Assembly (NCBI RefSeq): GCF_000717595.1
Contig: NZ_JNZO01000022.1
Location: 144,259-208,258 of the forward strand
DNA: 64,000 nucleotides
Direction of reading: 5' to 3'
Source: Streptomyces flavochromogenes
GTDB taxonomy: Bacteria > Actinomycetota > Actinomycetes > Streptomycetales > Streptomycetaceae
Position numbers and translations under genes: made by a program. A model generated the notes under the pieces. That model saw only the letters and a program-made list of their open reading frames with translations. It was not told the DNA's origin and did not search any database. Each line of letters opens with the position of its first letter. The first letter of the stretch is position 1. Positions 33,683 through 41,992 of the stretch are shown here, piece after piece.

Positions 33683-34942
33683 CTACAGCCGGCTCAACGA
33701 CGCCGCCGCCGACAGGACGTCCCTGATCGCCTCGCGGTCGCCGTCCTGGCCCGCCGCCGCTTCCTCCGGGGAGATGTGCCCGGCCACCAGCTGGCAGAAC
33801 TCCACTCCGTCCATCGCCACCTGCGCCACCACCTGCTCCGGCGAGCCGAGCGCCGCCGGGGAGTCCAGGGCGATGTACCAGTGGCCGCCGCCCGCGCCCT
33901 CCACCTCCAGGTGCAGCGAGCGGCCCGGCGCGCCCGCCGCGACCAGACGGCGGGCCGGCGACGCCAGGCCCGTACGGCGCCGGTTGGCCAGGGCGCCCGG
34001 AAGCAGCCGGGCCGCCAGGTCGATCATGCTGTGCAGATGCGCCCCGCTCGGTGCCGCGTACGGGTACGCCACCGCGTTCGCGATGTCGTCCGCGTGTACC
34101 CAGCACTCGAACGCCCGCTCAAGCAGCGAGTCCCGCAGCGGCAGCGCGAAGTCCTTGTACGTGACCGTGAGGTCCGCCACGCCGCGCCCCGCGAACGACA
34201 CCGTGCGGATCAGCGTGTGGCTCTGGTCCCGCCACGGGCCGCGGATCGAGCGGTTCGGCGGCCGGTCCAGGCCCGACCAGAGCGCCTCCGTCCGCTCCGA
34301 CGGGGACAGCTCAGGGGTCCCCGCGCCCAGCGGGTCCTCCAGGCCGAGCGCCGCCGACACGAGCCCGTCCACCGCGAGGAGATGACCCATGACGCCGGCG
34401 ACCGTCGCCTTCCGGCGGACGATCCGGCCCTCCTCGTACCACTTCAGCCGCACCGGCGCGTGCCACTCCGACTCGCCGATGTCCCGGAGCAGGGCGTCGA
34501 GCCGCGCGGTCTCCGCGTCGTACGGCGTGACCCACTCCGGCACCGGGATGCGCGCCGGACGCCGGCCCAGGCAGTTCTCCAGGACCCGGGACCGCAGCAG
34601 CGGGTCGAGGTCCAGATCGCGGTCCTCGTGCAGCAGCGCCACCGCGTCCCGCAGCCGCAGCGCCTCGTCCGCGCACGGCGCGCAGGCCGTCAGGTGGTCC
34701 TCGACCGCCTGCGTCTCCCCGGCCGAACACGCCGAAAGGGCCCAGGCCCCGAGAAGGGACTTGAGCACCCCGTGCGTCAGGACGGGTACGTCGGGCTCGG
34801 GTTCCGCCCCGGGCTTCTCCTCCTCCGGCGCTCCACCCGGGTCGGCCGTCAGGTCCGCGTGGTCGTCAGCCGCCCGACGCGGTCCCGGTATCCACGGGGC
34901 GCGTGCGACGTCGTCCCCGTCGTCGCCGTTCGCCCGGGTCAC
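33683..34942 (-). CDS. zinc-finger anti-sigma factor fused to a mycothiol-dependent maleylpyruvate isomerase-like domain
   Basis: A 419-residue protein. Residues about 55-95 (LSACSAGETQAVEDHLTACAPCADEALR) carry HxxxCxxC, the signature of zinc-binding anti-sigma domains. From about residue 130 onward (ETARLDALLRDIGESEWHAP, KATVAGVMGHLLAVDGLVSA, RAFECWVHADDIANAVAYPY) it has the DinB-like maleylpyruvate isomerase fold, whose metal-binding His residues appear in part (GHLLAVD, WVHADDIA). There is no membrane helix. The GTG at 34942 overlaps the sigma stop by four bases (GTGA), so it is coupled to the sigma gene and should sequester it. The fused domain may sense mycothiol or metal. Confidence 0.82.
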   Translation of the reverse strand: MTRANGDDGDDVARAPWIPGPRRAADDHADLTADPGGAPEEEKPGAEPEPDVPVLTHGVLKSLLGAWALSACSAGETQAVEDHLTACAPCADEALRLRDAVALLHEDRDLDLDPLLRSRVLENCLGRRPARIPVPEWVTPYDAETARLDALLRDIGESEWHAPVRLKWYEEGRIVRRKATVAGVMGHLLAVDGLVSAALGLEDPLGAGTPELSPSERTEALWSGLDRPPNRSIRGPWRDQSHTLIRTVSFAGRGVADLTVTYKDFALPLRDSLLERAFECWVHADDIANAVAYPYAAPSGAHLHSMIDLAARLLPGALANRRRTGLASPARRLVAAGAPGRSLHLEVEGAGGGHWYIALDSPAALGSPEQVVAQVAMDGVEFCQLVAGHISPEEAAAGQDGDREAIRDVLSAAASLSRL

Positions 34943-35520
34943 CGCGCCCGTCCGTAGCCGGGCGGACCGCCGCCCTCGGAGAAGGGCCGGTTCGCCGAGG
35001 AGAGCAACTGGAGTCCGAGACGCAGGCGCCGCCGCGCCTCGTCCTCGGTGACGCCGAGGTCGGCGGCGGTCTGCCGGTAGTCCCGCCGCTGGAAGTACGC
35101 CAGTTCGAGCGCGGCACGGAGCGGCGTCGGCATGGACGTCACGATGTAGTCGGCGCGGGCCGCGACCGAGGCCCGCCGGACCTTCTGCTCCAGCTCCTCC
35201 GCCGAACCCCGGCCCGTCTCCGCGTACGCCGTCGTCTCGGCCTGCCGCAGACGGTGCACGGCCTGCCGCTGCGTCAGCTTGGCCACCCACGAGCGCAGGT
35301 TCCCCTGCTTCGGGTCGTACGCGTCCGGGTTCTCCCAGATGTAGCCGAAGACCTCGCGGGTGATCTGGTCGGCCGCGTCGTCGTCGTCGAGGACCCGGTG
35401 GGCGAGGCTGTGCACCAGGGCGGCGAACCGGTCGTACAGCTCGCCGAGCGCGGCCGCCTCGCCGCGCGCCAGCCGCTGCTGCATCCTGCGGTCCCAGCGC
35501 GGTGGTGTGTCCATCGCCAT
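34939..35520 (-). CDS. ECF-type RNA polymerase sigma factor
   Basis: A 193-residue sigma-70 family protein. Region 2 is LARGEAAALGELYDRFAALV, HRVLDDDDAADQITREVFGY and WENPDAYDPKQGNLRSWVAK; region 4 is PTPLRAALELAYFQRRDYRQTAADLGVTEDEARRR with a recognisable helix-turn-helix. It has a Gly/Arg-rich tail. The start at 35520 or 35514 is open. It forms an overlapping operon with its anti-sigma gene, and a STAS gene lies divergently 155 bp away. From memory this equals the SCO4409 arrangement. No promoter of its own recognition type can be assigned. Confidence 0.9.
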   Translation of the reverse strand: MAMDTPPRWDRRMQQRLARGEAAALGELYDRFAALVHSLAHRVLDDDDAADQITREVFGYIWENPDAYDPKQGNLRSWVAKLTQRQAVHRLRQAETTAYAETGRGSAEELEQKVRRASVAARADYIVTSMPTPLRAALELAYFQRRDYRQTAADLGVTEDEARRRLRLGLQLLSSANRPFSEGGGPPGYGRAR

Positions 35521-35675
35521 CCGACCCTCGCCCCTCCCGGCTCCGGCGGCTCTCCGTCTCTACTCCAAAGTAGTGTGCCGCTCCGACAACGCACCCGTGT
35601 TTGCCGCAAGTGCGCCCTTGACGCGGGCCCGGATGGTAAGGAAAGCGTCATCTCCGCGCCCGGGGGTTTCGGACC

Positions 35676-36104
35676 GTGCCGGTGGGGCAGGCGGCGACCG
35701 TGACGACGATCGAGGTCGACGAGAACGAGTACGGCTCCTGGACGGTGTTCCGTGTACGGGGCGAAATGGATCTGGTCACCTCCCCCCGGATACGCCGCCG
35801 CGTCCACGACGCCGTGGCGGGCGGCCGCCACGACCTGGTGATCGACCTGTCCGCGGTGCGGTTCTGCGACTCCAGCGGGGTGGGGGTGCTGATCGCGGCC
35901 CGCCGGCTGCTCCGCTCCTGCGGCGGCCGGCTGCGCCTGATCCTCCCCGAGGACCGGGACGGTCACGTCGGCCGGGTTCTCACCGCGCTCGGCGTCCGGC
36001 GCCTCTTCGAGGTGTACGAGGACGTGCCGGGGGCGCTTCCGGCGGCGGCGGTCGCCGACGCGCCCCTCCCCGGGCAGAGGGTCACCGACCGAATCGCTCC
36101 CTGA
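35676..36104 (+). CDS. STAS-domain anti-sigma factor antagonist
   Basis: A 142-residue SpoIIAA/RsbV-type protein. WTVFRVRGEMDLVTSPRIRR, DLVIDLSAVRFCDSSGVGVL and LRLILPEDRDGHVGRVLTAL make a complete STAS domain; the second serine of CDSSGVG is the phosphorylation site. It would bind an HATPase-type anti-sigma kinase when unphosphorylated. The start is GTG 35676 or GTG 35700. It is divergent from the ECF pair, whose anti-sigma is of a different (zinc-finger) type, so its partner is more likely a kinase such as that at 41404; that is inference. Its end overlaps the convergent ligase by 23 bp. Confidence 0.88.
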   Translation: MPVGQAATVTTIEVDENEYGSWTVFRVRGEMDLVTSPRIRRRVHDAVAGGRHDLVIDLSAVRFCDSSGVGVLIAARRLLRSCGGRLRLILPEDRDGHVGRVLTALGVRRLFEVYEDVPGALPAAAVADAPLPGQRVTDRIAP

Positions 36105-37590
36105 GCTTGTACTTCATTACCTTCCGCAGCGTCTCGTTGCGGGGGAGCGCGTCCACCACCTCCAGTTGCTCCGGCAGCTTGTGGACCGACAGGCCCGCCT
36201 CCCGCAGGAAGGCCGTCACCAGCGGGAGGGTCAGCGGGCCGGCTCCCGGGGGCTGTTCGACGACGGCGCAGACGCGCTCGCCGCGCTCGGCGTCCGGGAG
36301 GCCTATGACGGCGGCGTCGCCGACGTCCGGGTGCCCGTGGAGGAGGTCCTCGATCTCCTTGGCCGAGATGTTCTCTCCCTTGCGGATGATGATGTCCTTG
36401 ACGCGGCCGGTCAGGACCAGGTGCCCGCTCGGGGTGAGGTGTCCGACGTCGCCGGTGACGAGGAATCCGTCCTCGTCGAAGGCGGCGGCCGTCTGCGCCG
36501 GGTCCAGGTAGCCCCGGCAGACGGCCTCGCCGCGGAGCCGCACCTCCCCGGAGCCGGTGATCCGGATCTCCATGCCGGCCGGCGGGCGGCCCTCGGTGGT
36601 GGCGAGGTTCTCGGCGGTGTCGTCGGGCGCGCCCATGGTGATCATGGGGACCTCGGTCATGCCGTATCCGTGGGTGAGCTGGCAGCCCAGCTCCTTGCGT
36701 ACGGCGTGGTAGATCTCCGGCGGCTTCGGCGCCCCGCCGCCCGCGAGCAGCCGCAGGGTGGGGATGACCGGCTCGCCGGGCTGTCTGCGCTGCTCGGCGA
36801 GGAACATCGAGTAGAAGGCGGTGGAGCCGCCGGCGACCGTCACCCCGTGCCGCCGGTACTCGTCGAGGGCGTCGGGCAGCGCGAACTGTTCGAACATGAC
36901 GGCCGGGAAGCCGTACAGCAGCAGCATCACGGTGTAGTCGGGCCCGGCGATGTGCGCGTACGGGAAGGCCATCGAGCCGACGTCGGACGCGGTGAGCCGC
37001 AGCGCGTGGGCGAGGCAGGAGCCGCCCGCGAGGAGCGAGCGGTCGGTGTGCAGGACGCCTTTGGGGTCGGAGGTCGTGCCCGAGGTCCAGTAGATCCAGC
37101 GGACGTCGGTCCCGGAGGCGGGGGGCGGGGGCAGCACCGCCGGGTCGCCGTCGGGCAGGGAATCGGAGTCGTACGCTTCGAAGATCCCGTGCGCGCCGAG
37201 CCGTCGCGCCATCTCCGTATGGTCGAATCCACGCCAGAATCCGGGGACGGCGAAGAACTCGGCCTTGGACTCGCGCAGCGCGAAGCCGACCTCCTTGTCC
37301 CGGTAGAAGGGGATCACGGGCGTCTGTACGGCTCCGATGCGGGCGAGCGCGAAGGAGAGCACCGCGGTCTCGATGCGGGTGGGCAGCTGCCAGGCGACGA
37401 CGGTGCCAGGACGCACCCCCATGGCGTGGAGCCCCGCGGCGCAGCGCTCGGCGCGCTCGCGCAGCCCGCCGAAGGTGAGGACCCGGTCGCCCTGGAGGAG
37501 GACGGGCCGGTCGGGGGTGAGGGCGGCGCGGCGCTCGACGAGCTCCCAGAGTGTGCGGGCCGCGCCCAGGGCGTGTGCGGTCTGATCCAT
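36082..37590 (-). CDS. acyl-CoA synthetase (AMP-forming), regulon member
   Basis: A 502-residue ANL ligase. YWTSGTTSDPKGVLHT (ATP loop), GYGMTEVPMITMG, GEVRLRGEAVCRGYLDP, FLVTGDVGHLTPSGHLVLTG with RVKDIIIRKGENISAKEIED, and the catalytic lysine in PRNETLRKVMKYKLRE are intact. It resembles cyclohexanecarboxylate/medium-chain acyl-CoA ligases. It is divergent from the amidohydrolase operon; two copies of the CTGACG-N3-CGTCAG palindrome lie in between, one 18 bp before its start. It would activate the substrate of the pathway described in the summary. The acid itself is unknown. Confidence 0.88.
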   Translation of the reverse strand: MDQTAHALGAARTLWELVERRAALTPDRPVLLQGDRVLTFGGLRERAERCAAGLHAMGVRPGTVVAWQLPTRIETAVLSFALARIGAVQTPVIPFYRDKEVGFALRESKAEFFAVPGFWRGFDHTEMARRLGAHGIFEAYDSDSLPDGDPAVLPPPPASGTDVRWIYWTSGTTSDPKGVLHTDRSLLAGGSCLAHALRLTASDVGSMAFPYAHIAGPDYTVMLLLYGFPAVMFEQFALPDALDEYRRHGVTVAGGSTAFYSMFLAEQRRQPGEPVIPTLRLLAGGGAPKPPEIYHAVRKELGCQLTHGYGMTEVPMITMGAPDDTAENLATTEGRPPAGMEIRITGSGEVRLRGEAVCRGYLDPAQTAAAFDEDGFLVTGDVGHLTPSGHLVLTGRVKDIIIRKGENISAKEIEDLLHGHPDVGDAAVIGLPDAERGERVCAVVEQPPGAGPLTLPLVTAFLREAGLSVHKLPEQLEVVDALPRNETLRKVMKYKLRERFGR

Positions 37591-37607
37591 GACCGGACTC
37601 CTCTTGG

Positions 37608-37622
37608 CTGACGTTCCGTCAG
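37608..37622. promoter_or_regulatory. regulon operator copy 1 (CTGACGTTCCGTCAG)
   Basis: A perfect 6-bp-arm palindrome CTGACG-TTC-CGTCAG, 18 bp upstream of the ligase start at 37590. It is one of eight copies of the same 15-mer between 37.6 and 56.4 kb. Confidence 0.75.
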
Positions 37623-37693
37623 ATCGTCCGGTGAGCGTAGAGGCCGGGCGCTTGTCGGTCCAGGGGTGCGGGGCTAGCCTGATGCCGTCAGAT

Positions 37694-37708
37694 CTGACGG
37701 TCCATCAG
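37694..37708. promoter_or_regulatory. regulon operator copy 2 (CTGACGGTCCATCAG)
   Basis: It has one mismatch in the right arm and lies 16 bp before the amidohydrolase start at 37724. It overlaps a perfect 16-bp palindrome CCGTCAGATCTGACGG (37685-37700), giving a composite site. Confidence 0.7.
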
Positions 37709-37723
37709 AAACATGGAGGGGTC

Positions 37724-38962
37724 ATGACGGAACTGCCCCGCATCATCAGCGTCGACGACCACGTGATCGAGCCCGCCCACCTCTTCGAGACCTGGCTCCC
37801 GAAGAAGTACCGCGACCGCGGCCCCCAGCCCCTCACGGCCGGCATCGGGGAGCTCGCCTACGTCGCCGGCAAGTACCAGATCACGATGGACCCGGACGGC
37901 CCGCCGACCGACTGGTGGATCTACGAGGACCTCACGTTCCCGTACAAGCGCAACATCGCCGCCGTCGGCTTCGACCGCGACGACATGACCCTGGAGGGCA
38001 TCACCCGCGCCGAGATGCGGCGCGGCTGCTGGGACCCCAAGGCACGCCTCGCCGACATGGACCTCAACCACGTCGAGGCCTCCCTCTGCTTCCCCACCTT
38101 CCCCCGCTTCTGCGGCCAGACCTTCGCGGAGGCCCACGACAAGGAGGTCGCCCTCGCCTGCGTGCGCGCCTACAACGACTGGATGGTCGAGGAGTGGTGC
38201 GGCGACAGCGGCGGCCGGCTCATCCCGCTCTGCATCATCCCGCTCTGGGACATCGACCTCGCCGTCGCCGAGATCCGGCGCAACGCCGCCCGCGGCGTCA
38301 AGGCCGTCACCTTCTCCGAGATCCCCACCCACCTCGGCCTGCCGTCGATCCACTCCGGCTACTGGGACCCCTTCTTCGCCGTCTGCCAGGAGACGGGCAC
38401 GGTGGTCAACATGCACATCGGCTCCAGCAGCCAGATGCCCGCCGCCTCGCCCGACGCCCCGCCCGCCGTCCAGGCCTCGCTCAGCTTCAACAACGCGATG
38501 GCCTCGATGATGGACTTCCTCTTCAGCGGGGTCCTCGTGAAGTTCCCCCGGCTCAAGCTCGCCTACAGCGAGGGCCAGATGGGGTGGATCCCGTACGCCC
38601 TGGAGCGCGCCGACGACGTGTGGGAGGAGCACCGCGCCTGGGGCGGCGTCCGCGACCTCGTCCCCGAGCCGCCGTCCACGTACTACTACCGGCAGATCTT
38701 CTGCTGCTTCTTCCGCGACAAGCACGGGATCGCCTCCCTGGACGTGGTGGGGAGGGACAACGCCACCTTCGAGACCGACTACCCGCACGTCGACTCGACC
38801 TTCCCGCACACCAAGGAGGTCGCCCTCGACCACGTCCAGGGCCTCGACGACGAGACGGTCTACAAGCTCATGCGGGGCAACGCCATCCGCATGCTCGACC
38901 TCGACCTCGACCGGGACGTCGACTTCGGGCGGGGCGCCGACGTCGGGCGGGGCACCGCCTGA
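37724..38962 (+). CDS. amidohydrolase-family protein (ACMSD-like)
   Basis: A 412-residue TIM-barrel metal-dependent hydrolase or decarboxylase of the amidohydrolase-2 family. ISVDDHVIEPAHLFETWLP gives the first metal motif, DMDLNHVEASLCFPTFPRFC and VNMHIGSSSQMPA the barrel His, KLAYSEGQMGWIPYALERAD the next strand, and NATFETDYPHVDSTFPHTKE the catalytic Asp with following His. Proteins of this kind often sit in degradation clusters for steroids, terpenes and aromatic acids, where they act on CoA thioesters. ATG 37724 follows GGAGGGG. It overlaps the first acyl-CoA dehydrogenase by TGATG. It ends with an Asp/Arg-rich tail with repeats of VDFGRG. Confidence 0.85.
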   Translation: MTELPRIISVDDHVIEPAHLFETWLPKKYRDRGPQPLTAGIGELAYVAGKYQITMDPDGPPTDWWIYEDLTFPYKRNIAAVGFDRDDMTLEGITRAEMRRGCWDPKARLADMDLNHVEASLCFPTFPRFCGQTFAEAHDKEVALACVRAYNDWMVEEWCGDSGGRLIPLCIIPLWDIDLAVAEIRRNAARGVKAVTFSEIPTHLGLPSIHSGYWDPFFAVCQETGTVVNMHIGSSSQMPAASPDAPPAVQASLSFNNAMASMMDFLFSGVLVKFPRLKLAYSEGQMGWIPYALERADDVWEEHRAWGGVRDLVPEPPSTYYYRQIFCCFFRDKHGIASLDVVGRDNATFETDYPHVDSTFPHTKEVALDHVQGLDDETVYKLMRGNAIRMLDLDLDRDVDFGRGADVGRGTA

Positions 38963-40098
38963 TGGACCTCTCCTGCACCGACGAGGAGGAGGAGTTCCGC
39001 GCCCGGCTCCGGGAATGGCTCACCGCCGCCCTGCCCGGACTCCCGCCGAGACCCGACCCGATGGACTGGCCGGCCCGCCGGGCGTACGACTGCGGCTGGC
39101 AGCGCCGGCTCCACGACGCCGGATACGCCGACGTGCACTGGGACGCCTCCCCGACCCAGCGGCTGATCTTCCTGGAGGAGACCGAACTCGCCGGGGCGCC
39201 CTATGTCGGCGCCAACTTCGTCGGCCTCCTCCACGCGGGCCCGACGATCGCCGCCGAGGGGACGGCCGAACAGCGCGCCCGCTGGCTGCCGCCGGTCCTG
39301 CGCGGCGACGACGTCTGGTGCCAGGGCTTCAGCGAGCCCGGCGCCGGCTCCGACCTCGCCTCGCTCCGTACCCGGGCGGTACGGGACGGGGACGCGTACG
39401 TCGTCACCGGCCAGAAGATCTGGACCTCGCACGCCGAGGTCGCCGACTGGTGCGAGCTGTTGGTGCGGACGGACCCCGAGGCGCCCTCCAGACACCGGGG
39501 CATCACCTGGCTCGCGATGCCCATGGACGCCCCCGGCATCACCGTGCGGCCGCTGCGGACGCTCGCCGGTTCCACCGAGTTCGCCGAGGTCTTCCTCGAC
39601 GAGGTGCGGGTGCCCGTCGAGAACCGGGTCGGCGAGGAGAACGACGGCTGGCGGGTCACCATGGTCACCCTCTCCTTCGAACGCGGCACCGCGTTCGTCG
39701 GCGAGGTCGTCGCCTGCCGCCGCCTCCTCGGCGAACTCGCCCGTGCCGCACGGAAGAACGGCACCTGGGACGACGCCGTCCTGCGCCGCCGCCTCGGCAG
39801 GCTCTCCGCCGAGTTCCAGGCCCTGTGGCGGATCGTCCAGGCCAACGTCAGCGAGGCCCAGGCGACCGGCGGGGTGCCCGGCGCGGGCGGCTCCGTCTTC
39901 AAACTGCACTACTCGCACGCCCGCCAGGAGCTGTACGAGGCCGCCGCCGCCGTCCTCGGCCCCGACTCGCTCGACCTCGGCCGCGACTGGACCCTCGACC
40001 GGCTGTCCTCCCTCTCGTACACGATCGCGGCCGGCACCTCCCAGATCCAGCGCAACATCGTCGCCGAGCGCATCCTCGGCCTGCCGAAGGGCCGGTGA
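38962..40098 (+). CDS. acyl-CoA dehydrogenase, alpha-type subunit
   Basis: A 378-residue flavoenzyme subunit: DEEEEFRARLREWLTAALPG (N-terminal helices), WCQGFSEPGAGSDLASLRTR (FAD/substrate loop), YVVTGQKIWTSHAEVADWCE, RVGEENDGWRVTMVTLSFER, and the C-terminal TIAAGTSQIQRNIVAERILG. The usual base-bearing YEGT is replaced by TIAAGT, as in the FadE-type subunits of actinobacterial heteromeric dehydrogenases, where the second subunit completes the site. It is coupled by TGATG to the amidohydrolase and almost abuts the second dehydrogenase, which supports an alpha2-beta2 enzyme. The substrate is inferred to be a cyclic or branched acyl-CoA. Confidence 0.87.
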   Translation: MDLSCTDEEEEFRARLREWLTAALPGLPPRPDPMDWPARRAYDCGWQRRLHDAGYADVHWDASPTQRLIFLEETELAGAPYVGANFVGLLHAGPTIAAEGTAEQRARWLPPVLRGDDVWCQGFSEPGAGSDLASLRTRAVRDGDAYVVTGQKIWTSHAEVADWCELLVRTDPEAPSRHRGITWLAMPMDAPGITVRPLRTLAGSTEFAEVFLDEVRVPVENRVGEENDGWRVTMVTLSFERGTAFVGEVVACRRLLGELARAARKNGTWDDAVLRRRLGRLSAEFQALWRIVQANVSEAQATGGVPGAGGSVFKLHYSHARQELYEAAAAVLGPDSLDLGRDWTLDRLSSLSYTIAAGTSQIQRNIVAERILGLPKGR

Positions 40099-40106
40099 CT
40101 CCCGCC

Positions 40107-40991
40107 ATGGACTTCCGACTCACCGAGGACCAGCGGGCCCTGCGGGGCGGTGTACGGGACCTCCTGGAAGGCCGCTTCGGCCGGGAGGCACTGCGGGCGG
40201 CGGTCGACTCCGGCGGGGCGCTGGACCGCGACCTGTGGCGGGAACTCGGCGCGGCCGGGTTCTTCGCGCTGCGGCTGCCGGAGGAGGAGGGCGGCGTGGG
40301 TCTGGGCCTTCCGGAGGCGGTCCTCGTGTTCGAGGAGGCGGGGCGTGTGCTGCTGCCCGGGCCCCTCGTCGCCACGCACATGGCGGCGGGGTCCGTGCCG
40401 GGGGCGGCGGAAGGGGCCGTCGTCGTCACCGCCGTGGACGAAGGGCTGGTCCCCTGGCTGGAGCAGGCGGATGTGGTGCTGGGGGACACCACCGGGGCCG
40501 TACCGATGCGGTCGGTGGATCCGCTCACCCCGCTCCACCGGGTGCCCGTGCCCGTGTCCGTGCCCGCTCCCGGCGAGGGGGAGGCGCGTCTCCAGGCCGC
40601 CCTGCTCACGGCCGCCGAGCAGGTGGGAAGTGCCGGTCGGACCACCGAGACGGCCGTCTCCTACGCTCGTGAGCGGGAGCAGTTCGGGCAGGTCATCGGC
40701 GGGTTCCAGGCCGTCAAGCACCTCTGCGCCGGGATGCTCGTCCGGACCGAGCTCGCCCGCGCCGCCGTCCGCGCCGCCTCCCTCACCGTCGACCCCGTCG
40801 AGATCGCCGGCGCCAAGCTCCTCGCCGACGAGGCCGCGACCGCCAACGCCCGCGACTGCCTCCAGGTCCACGGCGGCATGGGATTCACCTGGGAGGCCGA
40901 CGTCCACCTGCATCTCAAGCGCGCCTGGGTGCGGGCCGGGCTGCGCCTGCCGGCCGCGCGCGCCGAGGAGGCGGTGGCAGCCGGACTGTGA
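40107..40991 (+). CDS. acyl-CoA dehydrogenase, beta-type subunit
   Basis: A 294-residue short acyl-CoA dehydrogenase. The N-terminal DFRLTEDQRALRGGVRDLLE, LGAAGFFALRLPEEEGGVGL, the C-terminal SYAREREQFGQVIGGFQAVK and CLQVHGGMGFTWEADVHLHL match the family, but the middle beta domain is reduced, so it is shorter than the usual 380 residues. Such short partners occur with FadE-type alpha subunits. The start is ATG 40107, or GTG 40095 which overlaps the preceding stop. It ends the operon begun at 37724. Confidence 0.83.
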   Translation: MDFRLTEDQRALRGGVRDLLEGRFGREALRAAVDSGGALDRDLWRELGAAGFFALRLPEEEGGVGLGLPEAVLVFEEAGRVLLPGPLVATHMAAGSVPGAAEGAVVVTAVDEGLVPWLEQADVVLGDTTGAVPMRSVDPLTPLHRVPVPVSVPAPGEGEARLQAALLTAAEQVGSAGRTTETAVSYAREREQFGQVIGGFQAVKHLCAGMLVRTELARAAVRAASLTVDPVEIAGAKLLADEAATANARDCLQVHGGMGFTWEADVHLHLKRAWVRAGLRLPAARAEEAVAAGL

Positions 40992-41403
40992 CTCCCGGCA
41001 TCGCTCTCCGCGCGCGCCGGGTCACGGAATGTTGATATCTGGTTGTGTCCTTCGGCGGGGCCGTCACGGCCCGGAGTCGGCCTCCGCCTCCGGTACGCTC
41101 CGTGGGATGCGAGTGCTCGTTGGCCCGGATCGTCCCGGTGTCGCCCCTGAGGTGACTCCGGACCCGGGAATGCGCGCCGCTCGCGCCCCGAGGAGGCGCT
41201 CCGCGCGCTCCTGTTCGACTCCCCGCAGCGTGCGTCGCACAGTATGGACTACGCGTACTCCTTCGCGCTGGAATATGCCCGAAGCGCTTGTTGCGGTGAC
41301 TGTACGTCAACCATGCTGTCTCACAAGGGAATCACGTTCCGTAAGGGCGTCGATGGCTGTGAGGCGCGAGGCGATGTGTCCGCCGGTTCGGATGGTGTGA
41401 GCG
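40992..41403. other. intergenic stretch of 412 bp
   Basis: It contains a small hairpin, GGGCCGT/ACGGCCC near 41057-41073, probably the terminator of the dehydrogenase operon. It also holds open frames with no family resemblance, among them a 15-codon frame at 41353-41400 that ends 3 bp before the next gene (MAVRREAMCPPVRMV), which could couple translation but cannot be confirmed. Confidence 0.5.
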
Positions 41404-41922
41404 GTGCAGGTGCTTCAGGTTCAGTTGGAGGTCGGGCCGGACCCGGCGGAGGTGGGGCGAGCCCGGAGGTGGGCCCGGTCGCGGCTCGCCGGCTCGGGCA
41501 TAGGCGATGACGAGCCGCTGGCCGAGACGCTGGTGCTCCTCATCTCCGAGCTCGTGACCAACGCCGTGGTGCACACCGGCTGTCCGGCCGTGCTGCGGAT
41601 GCTGTTCGCGGCGGAGGGCGGGGTGCGGGTCGAGGTGGCGGACGCGAGCGACCGCCCGCCGCGGCCCCGGCACGCGGAGGGCGACGACACCAATGGGCGT
41701 GGCCTGGAGCTGGTCGACGGCCTCGCGGACCGGTGGGGCTGGCAGCCCGAGGGTGCCGGCAAGAGTATCTGGTGCGAGGTGGACCCGGCTCCGGCCGCGC
41801 CTTCGCCGGGTCTGGGGCACGGCTCGGGACATGGTTCGGGGCACGGCTCGGGACACGTCCCCGGCGTCGGCCCCGGTGCGGGGCCGGGGGCGTCGATGAC
41901 GCCCGGCCGGGTGCACTGCTGA
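41404..41922 (+). CDS. HATPase_c anti-sigma kinase-like ATP-binding protein
   Basis: A 172-residue GHKL ATPase of the RsbW/SpoIIAB type. The N-box LLISELVTNAVVHTG, the G1 region RVEVADASDRPPRPR and the G2 box TNGRGLELVDGLADRWGW are present. It should phosphorylate a STAS protein and/or bind a sigma factor. After the fold, a tail of GHGSGHGSGHGSGH and GPGAGPGA repeats is added, possibly metal-binding through His. GTG at 41404 is chosen from the motif distance; the ribosome site is weak. It interrupts the catabolic cluster and has no copy of the cluster palindrome. A STAS gene lies 5.3 kb upstream. Confidence 0.82.
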   Translation: MQVLQVQLEVGPDPAEVGRARRWARSRLAGSGIGDDEPLAETLVLLISELVTNAVVHTGCPAVLRMLFAAEGGVRVEVADASDRPPRPRHAEGDDTNGRGLELVDGLADRWGWQPEGAGKSIWCEVDPAPAAPSPGLGHGSGHGSGHGSGHVPGVGPGAGPGASMTPGRVHC

Positions 41923-41992
41923 CGGTTCGCGGCCGGGTGGCGGGTGACGGCGGCCGAGCCGTGCGCGCCGCCACCCGTCGATGTACCGGTGC

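Noticed and set aside
41107..41400. A 97-codon ORF before the ATPase gene
   Set aside because: No recognisable family, biased Arg/Ser/Pro composition, and overlap with the probable promoter region.
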